NCBI RefSeq assembly: GCF_011694815.1
Contig: NZ_CP050177.1
Coordinates: forward strand, 5,930,001 to 5,994,000
Origin: Streptomyces liangshanensis
Lineage (GTDB): Bacteria; Actinomycetota; Actinomycetes; Streptomycetales; Streptomycetaceae
Direction: 5' to 3'
Length of the DNA stretch: 64,000 nucleotides
Position numbers and translations under genes: made by a program. Below the pieces are notes generated by a model. It had not been told where the DNA came from, searched no databases, and saw only the letters and a program-made list of their open reading frames with translations. The number at the start of each line of letters is the position of its first letter. Within the stretch, counting starts at the first letter, position 1. This document shows, piece by piece, positions 29,285 to 36,876 of this stretch.

Positions 29285-30115
29285 GTGAGCGAGAAGAACC
29301 GTGAGGCAAGGCGGAGCGCGAGAGAGCGGCTCCAGCAGGAACGTGCGGCGGAGAAGACCCGGGAGAAGCGCAAGCGGGTCCTGGTCGTCGCGTCGACCGT
29401 GGTCGGCGTGCTCGGGGTGGTCGCCGTGATCGGCGTGGTCGCCGCCAAGGCGGGCAAGGACGGCACGAGCGACGCCGCGGGCCCGGTGCTCGCGCCGTCC
29501 GGCGTCTCGGGCAAGGACGAGCTGGCGATCCCCGTGGGCGCGCCGGACGCGCCCTCCACGCTGACGGTGTGGGAGGACTTCCGCTGCCCGGCGTGCGCGC
29601 AGTTCGAGAACGCGTTCCGGAGCACCATCCACGAGCTGGAGAACAAGGGACAGCTCAAGGTCGAGTACCACCTCGCCACGATCATCGACGGCAACATGGG
29701 CGGCACGGGCTCGCTGCACGCGGCCAACGCGGCCGCCTGCGCCCAGGACGTCGGGAAGTTCGCCCCGTACCACGACGAGCTGTACAAGAACCAGCCCGCG
29801 GAGACGGACGACGCCTTCGCGAAGAACAGCCGGCTGCTGGAGCTGGCGGGCAAGGTCGAGGGCCTGGAGTCGGCCCCCGGCTTCCGCCAGTGCGTGCAGG
29901 GCGGGGACCACAACAACTGGGTGAACAAGTCGGCGACGGCGTTCCGCACGGGCGGCTTCACCGGGACGCCGACGGTGCTCCTGAACGGGGAGGCGGTGTT
30001 CCCGAAGAAGGGCAACGAGAACATCACACCCGACAATCTGAAGAAGTGGGTGAAGGAGGCGAACCGGGGCAAGAAGCCCGGTACGGCGCCGCCCGAGACG
30101 ACCTCCGTGGGCTGA
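29285..30115 (+). CDS. DsbA-family thioredoxin-like membrane-anchored protein
   Basis: 276 aa. A charged cytoplasmic N-terminus (REARRSARERLQQERAAEKTREKRKR) precedes one membrane segment (about 32-53), so the thioredoxin domain faces outside. The redox motif is CPAC (Cys101-Cys104), with the cis-Pro loop in FTGTPTVLLNG. This matches the DsbA/MdbA-like thiol oxidases of actinobacteria. GTG start. Sits between trpA and lgt, in a cell-envelope pair. Confidence 0.9.
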   Translation: MSEKNREARRSARERLQQERAAEKTREKRKRVLVVASTVVGVLGVVAVIGVVAAKAGKDGTSDAAGPVLAPSGVSGKDELAIPVGAPDAPSTLTVWEDFRCPACAQFENAFRSTIHELENKGQLKVEYHLATIIDGNMGGTGSLHAANAAACAQDVGKFAPYHDELYKNQPAETDDAFAKNSRLLELAGKVEGLESAPGFRQCVQGGDHNNWVNKSATAFRTGGFTGTPTVLLNGEAVFPKKGNENITPDNLKKWVKEANRGKKPGTAPPETTSVG

Positions 30116-30133
30116 CCTCGTTACCAGGAAGTT

Positions 30134-30164
30134 GCCGGGCGGGTCGCCGCAGGCCCCGCCCGGC
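30134..30164 (+). terminator. Terminator after the DsbA-like gene
   Basis: Perfect 10-bp stem (GCCGGGCGGG) with an 11-nt loop, 18 nt after the stop and just upstream of the lgt start region. Confidence 0.65.
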
Positions 30165-30184
30165 ACGGTACCGTCGGTTCTGCC

Positions 30185-31099
30185 ATGGAACTTGCCTACA
30201 TTCCCAGCCCGTCGACCGGTGTGCTCCATCTTGGACCGCTCCCGCTGCGCGGCTACGCGTTCTGCATCATCATCGGTGTCTTCGTCGCCGTCTGGTACGG
30301 CGGCAAGCGCTGGGTCGCCCGGGGCGGCAAAGCCGGCACCGTGGCCGACATCGCCGTCTGGGCGGTGCCCTTCGGCCTGGTCGGCGGGCGGCTCTACCAC
30401 GTCATCACCGACTACCAGCTGTACTTCAGCGACGGTGAGGACTGGGTCGACGCCTTCAAGGTCTGGCAGGGCGGCCTCGGCATCTGGGGCGCGATCGCGC
30501 TCGGCGCGGTGGGTGCCTGGATCGGCTGCCGGCGGCGGGGGATCCCGCTGCCCGCGTGGGCGGACGCGCTGGCGCCCGCGATCGCGTTCGCGCAGGCGAT
30601 CGGTCGCTGGGGCAACTGGTTCAACCAGGAGCTGTACGGCAAGCGGACCGACGTGCCGTGGGCGCTGAAGATCTCCTCGGGGCCGAACCGCGAGGCGGGC
30701 CTGTACCACCCCACGTTCCTGTACGAGTCGCTGTGGTGCGTCGGGGTGGCCCTGCTGGTCATCTGGGCCGACCGCCGCTTCAAGCTCGGGCACGGGCGGG
30801 CGTTCGCGCTGTACGTCGCGGCGTACTGCGTGGGGCGCTTCTGGATCGAGTACCTGCGGGTCGACGAGGCGCACCACATCCTGGGCCTGCGCCTGAACGA
30901 CTGGACGGCGATCGTCATCTTCGCGCTGGCGGTCACGTACATCGTGATCTCGTCGCGGGTGCGCCCCGGGCGCGAAGAGGTGGTGGAGCCGGACCGCGAC
31001 GACGCGGCGAAGCCGGTGGCGTCCAGCTCCCCGGAGCCGGACGACGCGGAGGTCGCTGACGCGGACCCCGACACGGCGGACGCGAAGACGACGACCTGA
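30185..31099 (+). CDS. lgt: Prolipoprotein diacylglyceryl transferase
   Basis: 304 aa polytopic enzyme that adds diacylglycerol to the lipobox cysteine of lipoproteins. Lgt signatures: GGRLYHVITD, the near-invariant IGRWGNWFNQELYG, and HPTFLYESLW. Seven hydrophobic segments, then an acidic C-terminal tail of ~45 aa (EPDDAEVADADPDTADAK). Followed by a hairpin made from an interspersed repeat copy. Confidence 0.97.
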   Translation: MELAYIPSPSTGVLHLGPLPLRGYAFCIIIGVFVAVWYGGKRWVARGGKAGTVADIAVWAVPFGLVGGRLYHVITDYQLYFSDGEDWVDAFKVWQGGLGIWGAIALGAVGAWIGCRRRGIPLPAWADALAPAIAFAQAIGRWGNWFNQELYGKRTDVPWALKISSGPNREAGLYHPTFLYESLWCVGVALLVIWADRRFKLGHGRAFALYVAAYCVGRFWIEYLRVDEAHHILGLRLNDWTAIVIFALAVTYIVISSRVRPGREEVVEPDRDDAAKPVASSSPEPDDAEVADADPDTADAKTTT

Positions 31100-31121
31100 C
31101 GCGACCTGGCGGTCGCGCTGT

Positions 31122-31167
31122 GTCCTCAATCGCCGGACGGGCTTGAAATGCCCGCCCGGCGATTGCG
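31122..31167. terminator. Repeat-derived bidirectional terminator
   Basis: A direct copy of the interspersed repeat (31122-31146) is followed at once by a degraded inverted copy (31150-31167). Together they form a 16-bp stem with one mismatch (31128-31143 with 31151-31166). It lies between convergent lgt and the CitE-like gene. Confidence 0.7.
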
Positions 31168-31192
31168 CGTCCCGCCCTCCCCAGGACGACGC

Positions 31193-31987
31193 CTACTCCC
31201 GTGACGCCAGCGCCAGTGTCCGCCGTGCCGCTGCCACGATCGCCGCGTCGACGAAGCGGCCGTCCGGGAGGGACTGGGCGCCGCCGTTGGTCGTCGCCGC
31301 CTCGACGACCTCGTGGGCTGCCTCGATCTCCTGGGACGTCGGCAGGTAGGCCCGCTCGATGACCGGGAGCTGCCGGGGGTGGATCGCCGCCCGCCCCAGG
31401 AACCCCAGCGCCCGCCCGTGCGCGCAGGACGCCGCCAGCCCGTCCAGGTCCTGGACGTCGGGGAACACCGACTGGGCGGGCGGCGCCAGCCCCGCCGCGC
31501 GGGCCGCCACCACGACCCGGCCGCGCGACCAGTCGAGGCCCGAGTCGTCCCGTACCCCCAGATCCGCCCGCAGGTCCGCCTCGCCGAGGCCGATCCCCCG
31601 TACCGCCGGATGCGCCGTCGCGATCGCGTAGGCGTGCTCGACGCCCATCGCCGACTCCAGCAGCGCGTACAGCGCCGTGTCCGGCGTCCTGGCCGCGATC
31701 CGGTGGATGTCGGACGCGTGCGTGACCTTCGGCAGGCGCAGGGCCGACAGCCCGGGGAGCCCGGACAGCGCGGCGGCGTCCGGGCCGTCGTCGATCCGGA
31801 CATGGACCGGCGTCGCGTGCGGCACGGACAGGAACTCGGCGGTGGCCGCCCGCGCGTGCTCCTTGCGGTCCGGGGCCACCGCGTCCTCCAGGTCCACGAT
31901 CACCACGTCCGCCCCCCGCGACAGCGCCTTCGCCATCACCTCGGGGCGGTCCCCGGGGACGTACAACCAGGTCAGGGGGATCGTCAC
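31193..31987 (-). CDS. HpcH/HpaI aldolase / CitE-like lyase
   Basis: 264 aa, CitE-type TIM barrel: WLYVPGDRPEVMAKAL, VVIVDLEDAVAPD (metal-binding), ALLESAMGVEHA and GIGLGEADL. Such enzymes act on (3S)-malyl-CoA, citramalyl-CoA or similar thioesters. Last gene of the seven-gene coupled operon; its GTG overlaps the CoA-transferase stop (GTGA), pairing the two functionally. The exact acyl-CoA substrate cannot be told from sequence. Confidence 0.88.
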   Translation of the reverse strand: MTIPLTWLYVPGDRPEVMAKALSRGADVVIVDLEDAVAPDRKEHARAATAEFLSVPHATPVHVRIDDGPDAAALSGLPGLSALRLPKVTHASDIHRIAARTPDTALYALLESAMGVEHAYAIATAHPAVRGIGLGEADLRADLGVRDDSGLDWSRGRVVVAARAAGLAPPAQSVFPDVQDLDGLAASCAHGRALGFLGRAAIHPRQLPVIERAYLPTSQEIEAAHEVVEAATTNGGAQSLPDGRFVDAAIVAAARRTLALASRE

Positions 31988-33192
31988 AGCGCCCCCTCCG
32001 ACCGCAGCGCCGCGATCTCCCCCGCCGACAGGCCGAGGCCGGCGAGGACCTCGTCGGTGTCGGCGCCGTGCGGGCGCCCCGTCCAGCGGATCGCCCCGGG
32101 GGTCTCGGAGAGCCGGAAGAGGACGTTCTGCATCCGTACGGTGCCCAGCTCGGGGTCGGGCACCTCGGTGACGGTGTCCAGCGCCCGGTACTGCGGGTCC
32201 TCCATGACGTCGCGGACGTCGTAGACCGGCGCGATCGCCGCCTCGGCCTTCTCGAACGCCGCCATCGCCTCGTCCCGGGTGTGCCGGGCGATCCAGCCGC
32301 CGACCGCGTCGTCCAGGACGTCCGCGTGCTCCGCCCGCCCGCCGCCGGTGGCGAACCACGGCTCGGCCGCCAGCTCGGGCCGCCCCACGAGCCGCATCAC
32401 GCGTTCCGCGATGGACTGGGCGGACGTGGAGACCGCGAGCCAGGAGCCGTCGGAGGTCCGGTAGGTGTTGCGCGGGGCGTTGTTGCGGGACCGGTTGCCC
32501 GTACGCGGCTGGACGTAACCGAGCTGGTCGTACCAGAGCGGCTGCGGGCCGAGGACCGTCAGGATCGGCTCGATGATCGCCAGGTCGACGACCTGGCCGC
32601 GCCCGGTGGCCTGCCGTCCGGTGAGCGCGGTCATCACCGCGTACGCCGTCGCCAGCGCCGCGATCGAGTCGGCCAGCCCGAACGGCGGCAGGGTCGGCGG
32701 CCCGTCCGGTTCGCCGGTGATCGCCGCGAAGCCGCTCATGGCCTCGGCGAGCGTGCCGAAGCCGGGGCGGTGGGAGTACGGCCCGAACTGGCCGAACCCG
32801 GTGACGCGGGCCAGCACCAGCCGGGGGTTGGCCGCGGAGAGCTCCTCCCAGCCGAGGCCCCACTTCTCCAGCGTGCCGGGCCGGAAGTTCTCGATGACGA
32901 CGTCCGCGTCGGCGGCCATGCGCAGGAGCAGGTCGCGGCCGCCGGGCTTCGACAGGTCGAGGGTGACCGTGCGCTTGTTGCGGCCGAGCAGCTTCCACCA
33001 CAGGCCCACCCCGTCCTTGGCGGGCCCGTGGCCGCGGGAGGGGTCGGGGCGGGTGGGGTGCTCGATCTTGACGACGTCCGCGCCGAAGTCGCCGAGCATG
33101 GTCGCCGCGAGGGGCCCCGCGAAGAGCGTGGCGAGATCGAGGACGCGCAGGCCGGTGAGGGGGCCGGGGGCGGGGGGCGCCGCGGTGGTCAT
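31984..33192 (-). CDS. CaiB/BaiF family (class III) CoA-transferase
   Basis: 402 aa. N-terminal LRVLDLATLFAGPLAATMLGDFGADVVKIEHP with the family G-A-D-V-V-K-I-E signature, then RNKRTVTLDL and VVIENFRPGTLEKWGLG. The position of the class III catalytic Asp (in or near DLAIIEPILT or FGLADSIAAL) needs alignment. Transfers CoA between carboxylates. Overlaps the kinase upstream (ATGA) and the CitE-like lyase downstream (GTGA), suggesting an acid is activated to its CoA ester and then cleaved. Confidence 0.92.
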   Translation of the reverse strand: MTTAAPPAPGPLTGLRVLDLATLFAGPLAATMLGDFGADVVKIEHPTRPDPSRGHGPAKDGVGLWWKLLGRNKRTVTLDLSKPGGRDLLLRMAADADVVIENFRPGTLEKWGLGWEELSAANPRLVLARVTGFGQFGPYSHRPGFGTLAEAMSGFAAITGEPDGPPTLPPFGLADSIAALATAYAVMTALTGRQATGRGQVVDLAIIEPILTVLGPQPLWYDQLGYVQPRTGNRSRNNAPRNTYRTSDGSWLAVSTSAQSIAERVMRLVGRPELAAEPWFATGGGRAEHADVLDDAVGGWIARHTRDEAMAAFEKAEAAIAPVYDVRDVMEDPQYRALDTVTEVPDPELGTVRMQNVLFRLSETPGAIRWTGRPHGADTDEVLAGLGLSAGEIAALRSEGAL

Positions 33193-34073
33193 GAGGCCTC
33201 GATCTCGGTGCGGTACGGCATGGAGGTGGACGCGCCGGGGCGCTGGACGCAGAGCGCGGCGGCGGCGGAGGCCCAGCGCAGGGCCTCGGGCAGGGGGCGG
33301 CCCTCGACCAGGGCCACGGCGAGGGCGCCGACGAAGGTGTCGCCCGCGGCGGTGGTGTCCACGGCGGTGACGTGGGGGGCGGGGACGAGGAGCGGCTCGG
33401 TGGTCCGGGACGCGTGGAGGCTGCCGGCCTGTCCCAGGGTGATGACCACCTCGGGGACCTGCCGGAGCAGCGCCCCTGCGGCGGCGTGCGGGTCCGCGAT
33501 CCCGGTGAGCACGGCCGCCTCGTGCTCGTTGGGGACCAACAGGTCGGTGGCGGCCAGCAGTTCGGGCGGCAGGGGCTGGGCGGGCGCCGGGGTGAGGATG
33601 GTGCGCACCCCGTGACGGCGGGCCGCCTCCGCCCCGGCGATCACGGCGCTCAGGGGGAGTTCGAGCTGGAGGAGCAGGGCGTCGGCCGTGGTGATGAGGG
33701 CCTCGTCGCCGGGGCCGAGGTCGGTGACGGTGCCGTTCGCGCCGGGGACGACGACGATGGCGTTGCCGCCGTCGTCGTCGACCACGATGTGCGCGGTGCC
33801 GGAGGAGCCCTCGGCGGTACGGAGGAGGTCGGTGTCGACGCAGGACGCTTCGAGGGTGTGCCGCAGCACCGTGCCGAAGTCGTCGGAGCCGACCGCGCCG
33901 ATCATCGCGACGGCGCCGCCCGCGCGGGCGGCGGCGACGGCCTGGTTGGCGCCCTTGCCGCCGGGCACGGTGACGAACTCCCGTCCGGTGACGGTCTCCC
34001 CGAGCTTGGGGGCCCGGGCCGTGTAGGTGACGAGATCCATGTTGGTGCTGCCGAGCACCACGATGCCGGTCAT
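33189..34073 (-). CDS. rbsK: Ribokinase (PfkB family carbohydrate kinase)
   Basis: 294 aa. PfkB signature 1 GGKGANQAVAAARAGG, and signature 2 DTTAAGDTFVGALAVAL with the catalytic Asp in AAGD. N-terminal GSTNMDLVTYTARAP resembles ribokinase more than fructokinase. Translationally coupled to the ADP-ribosylglycohydrolase-like gene before it. That suggests it phosphorylates ribose or a ribosyl product released by those enzymes; this is inference from context. Sugar specificity is not proven, so the symbol is provisional. Confidence 0.85.
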   Translation of the reverse strand: MTGIVVLGSTNMDLVTYTARAPKLGETVTGREFVTVPGGKGANQAVAAARAGGAVAMIGAVGSDDFGTVLRHTLEASCVDTDLLRTAEGSSGTAHIVVDDDGGNAIVVVPGANGTVTDLGPGDEALITTADALLLQLELPLSAVIAGAEAARRHGVRTILTPAPAQPLPPELLAATDLLVPNEHEAAVLTGIADPHAAAGALLRQVPEVVITLGQAGSLHASRTTEPLLVPAPHVTAVDTTAAGDTFVGALAVALVEGRPLPEALRWASAAAALCVQRPGASTSMPYRTEIEAS

Positions 34074-35677
34074 GGGTGAAGGGCCTCCTCGGGGGCGGGG
34101 GTGGGTGCGGCGAGTGGGTGGGTGAGTTCGGCGAGGGCGTCGAAGCCGACGCCGTCGAGACCGCCGACGGAGGTGGCGAGGCGGTTCTTGAGCGGGGCGG
34201 TCCACCGCTCGGGCAGCCGGCCGGGGTGCCCGGCCAGCAGGCCGGCGACGGACCCGGCGGTCGCGCCGTTCGAGTCGGTGTCCCAACCGCCGGACACGGC
34301 ACGGCAGATGGAGCCGGTGAAGTCGCCGTCGGCGTGGGTGAGGGCGGCGGCGAGCAGGGCCGTGTTGGGGACGACGTGGACCCAGTGGTAGTGGCCGAGC
34401 GCGGAGTGGAGGAGGTCGACGACGGGGTCGAAGCCGGTACGGTCGTGCTCGCCGGCGACCGCGATGCCGAGACGGACCGCGTCGGCGAGGCGGGAGCGGG
34501 GCGGGACGACGGAGAGCCCCGCGCGCAGGCACGCGTGCACGTCGCCGTCCGCGCCCTGGCCGGCGGCGGTGGCGAGGGTGGCGGCGACGAACATGGCGCC
34601 GTAGACCCCGTTGGCGGTGTGGGTCAACACCGCGTCCCGGTAGGCCTGTTCGGCGGCCGCGGCCGGGTCGCCGGGGTGGGTCCAGCCGTGTACGTCGGCC
34701 CGGATGGACGCCCCGATCCACTCGCGGAACGGGTTGTGGTGGCGGGCGGTGTGCGGGGGCTCGATCCCGCGGAGGAGGTTGCCGTACGCGACCCGCTCGG
34801 CGGTGAACGTACGCCCGGCGGGCAGCTCGTCCAGCCAGAGCTTCGCGACCTGGGCGGTGGTGAACTCCCGGCCGTGGCGCTGGAGGAGGAGCAGGTTGAG
34901 GAGTGGGTAGTTGAGGTCGTCGTCCTCGGGCATCCCGTCGATGTTCTCGGCGAGCGAGGTCGGCGCGGACCGCCGGTTCCAGGGGTACGCGGCGGCCAGG
35001 TCGGCCGGGAGGCCCTTCGCCGTGAACCAGGTGCGCAGCGGCCAGTTGCCGGTGGCGGCGGCGAGGGCGCGGATGCCGGCGAGGGGCAGCTTCTCGACGG
35101 GCTTGCCCAGCAGGCACCCGGCGGCCCGCCCGAGCCAGGCGGCGTGCAGCTGGGCGACGGTGAGGGGGGCGGGGCGGGGCCTTCCGCCCGGGACTCCCGG
35201 CCGTTCGGGGGCGGGACCGGAGGTGGTCGACGTGCGCGTCACGTCGAGGAGTTGGGACCCGTCGTCCGGGGGCGGGGTGGCGAACACCTTCAGGTCCTGG
35301 GGGCCGCAGGCCGTACGGGACGGCACGTCGGGGCGACGGGGCGTGCGGTGGTCGCCCGTGCCGGACGGCCACGCCGGGCACATCGCCTTGATCGCGGCCA
35401 GGTCGGTGGGCTCGTACACCGCCAACGGCGACTCCAACAGGGCCAGTTCGCCCAGCAGCTCGTCCGCCAGCGCCCGCAGGCGCGCCGGTGCCGCGGCCGG
35501 GGACGCGCCCGCGCGGGGCGGCGCCGGGTGGCCGCCCGCCTCCCGCCAGCGCTGTTCGATCTCCGTCGCGTCCCGGCCGTCCCGCGCCGCCTGGGCCAGT
35601 TCGTGGCCGATCAGGTCCTCGGGCTGGACCCAGGTCAGGCGCAGGTCCGCCGCCCCGCCCGCCGCCGCGCCTCTCAT
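34070..35677 (-). CDS. ADP-ribosylglycohydrolase family protein, variant active site (paralog 4)
   Basis: 535 aa. A ~190-aa N-terminal region (with Trp/Arg-rich and Pro-rich parts) precedes the ARH fold, which starts near LHAAWLGRAAGCLLGKPVEK. Where classic ARH proteins have T-D-D-T, it has MPEDDDLNY. The C-terminal metal motif is GGWDTDSNGATAGSVAGLLAG, with the Asp pair kept. This is a known ARH subtype distinct from the two neighbours with a GDALG motif. The ATG at 35677 overlaps the upstream stop (ATGA). Substrate unknown. Confidence 0.87.
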   Translation of the reverse strand: MRGAAAGGAADLRLTWVQPEDLIGHELAQAARDGRDATEIEQRWREAGGHPAPPRAGASPAAAPARLRALADELLGELALLESPLAVYEPTDLAAIKAMCPAWPSGTGDHRTPRRPDVPSRTACGPQDLKVFATPPPDDGSQLLDVTRTSTTSGPAPERPGVPGGRPRPAPLTVAQLHAAWLGRAAGCLLGKPVEKLPLAGIRALAAATGNWPLRTWFTAKGLPADLAAAYPWNRRSAPTSLAENIDGMPEDDDLNYPLLNLLLLQRHGREFTTAQVAKLWLDELPAGRTFTAERVAYGNLLRGIEPPHTARHHNPFREWIGASIRADVHGWTHPGDPAAAAEQAYRDAVLTHTANGVYGAMFVAATLATAAGQGADGDVHACLRAGLSVVPPRSRLADAVRLGIAVAGEHDRTGFDPVVDLLHSALGHYHWVHVVPNTALLAAALTHADGDFTGSICRAVSGGWDTDSNGATAGSVAGLLAGHPGRLPERWTAPLKNRLATSVGGLDGVGFDALAELTHPLAAPTPAPEEALHP

Positions 35678-36876
35678 CGCCGCCCCGTCAGCCGGGCGAA
35701 CGCGCTCTCGTGGGCGCGGCGGCGTTCGGTGTCCCGCGCGAACACCTCGTACGCGACCTCCGTCAACACCCGGGCCGGCGCCCGCAGATCGAGGCGGCTC
35801 GCCTCGGCCACCCGCTCCGTCCACTCCGCCGGGACCGCCGCCTCGCCGCCCAGCGCCCCGGCGATCGCGCCGCTCATCGTGGCGATGGAGTCGCAGTCGC
35901 GCCCGTAGTTGACCGACCCCAGCACCGTACGGCGGACGTCACCCCCGCCGATCAGCAACATGCCGAGCGCGATGGGGAGTTCCTCGATCGCGTGCAGGCG
36001 GGAGGGGCGGCGGGCGCCCAGGGAGGGGGTGCGGTAGTGGGGGCCGACGGTGTCGAACGGCGCGACCGCCTCGCGCAGCCCGCGCAGCGCGGACTCCGCG
36101 TCACCGTGGCACGCGGCGACCTCGCACACCGCCTCGATCGCGGCGCGCGTCCCGTCCTTCGCGAGCGCCAGGCACGCCTCGACGACCGAGGCGGGCGTGG
36201 CGCCCGGCAGGCACGCCGCCGCGACCGCCGCCGCGAACACCCCGGCCGCCTCGCGCCCGTACGACGACTGGTGCGCGCCGGCCACGTCCAGCGCCTCGGC
36301 GTAGGCCGCCTCGGGGTGGGCCGCGTTGACCAGGCCGACGGGCGCCATGTACATCGCCGCACCGCAGTTGACGATGTTCCCGGTGCCGGCCTCGCGCGGG
36401 TCGACGTGCCCGTAGTGCAGCCGGGCGACGATCCACTTCTCCGCGAGGAAGATCCGCTGGAGGGGGAGCGCCTCGGCCTCCAGCTCGGGGATCCACCGGG
36501 GGGTGGACATCAGGTCGGGTACGAGGTGTTCGGCGACCGCGTACGCGTCGAGGTGGTCGCGGACGGTCCCGTACACCCGGACCAGCGCGTGGGTCATCAG
36601 GGTGTCGTCGGTGACGTGGCCGTCGCCCTTGTGGTACGGCGCGATGGGGCGGGCAGTGCGCCAGTCCTCGTTCCACGGGCCGACGATGCCGGTGACCCGG
36701 CCGCCGTGGCGCTCGACGATCTGGTCGGGGGAGTAGCCCTCGACCGGGCCGCCGAGCGCGTCGCCCACGGCGGCGCCCAGCAGGCAGCCGGTGACGCGGT
36801 CAGCGAGGGTGGGGGTCTCCGGGCCGGTGCCCGGCCTCGTCGCGGAGGGGGTGGGGGGTGTGCTCACGGTCGTCAT
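35674..36876 (-). CDS. ADP-ribosylglycohydrolase family protein (paralog 3)
   Basis: 400 aa. All three ARH metal-binding elements look intact: GCLLGAAVGDALGG near the N-terminus, HVTDDTLMTHAL (TDDT), and NYGRDCDSIATMSGAIAG (DxDS). Such enzymes use two Mg ions to cleave the N- or O-glycosidic bond to ribose. The start is ATG 36876 or GTG 36891; either way the N-terminus overlaps the 3-prime end of paralog 2 (stop at 36800) by 77-92 nt in another frame, which is unusual. Confidence 0.87.
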   Translation of the reverse strand: MTTVSTPPTPSATRPGTGPETPTLADRVTGCLLGAAVGDALGGPVEGYSPDQIVERHGGRVTGIVGPWNEDWRTARPIAPYHKGDGHVTDDTLMTHALVRVYGTVRDHLDAYAVAEHLVPDLMSTPRWIPELEAEALPLQRIFLAEKWIVARLHYGHVDPREAGTGNIVNCGAAMYMAPVGLVNAAHPEAAYAEALDVAGAHQSSYGREAAGVFAAAVAAACLPGATPASVVEACLALAKDGTRAAIEAVCEVAACHGDAESALRGLREAVAPFDTVGPHYRTPSLGARRPSRLHAIEELPIALGMLLIGGGDVRRTVLGSVNYGRDCDSIATMSGAIAGALGGEAAVPAEWTERVAEASRLDLRAPARVLTEVAYEVFARDTERRRAHESAFARLTGRR

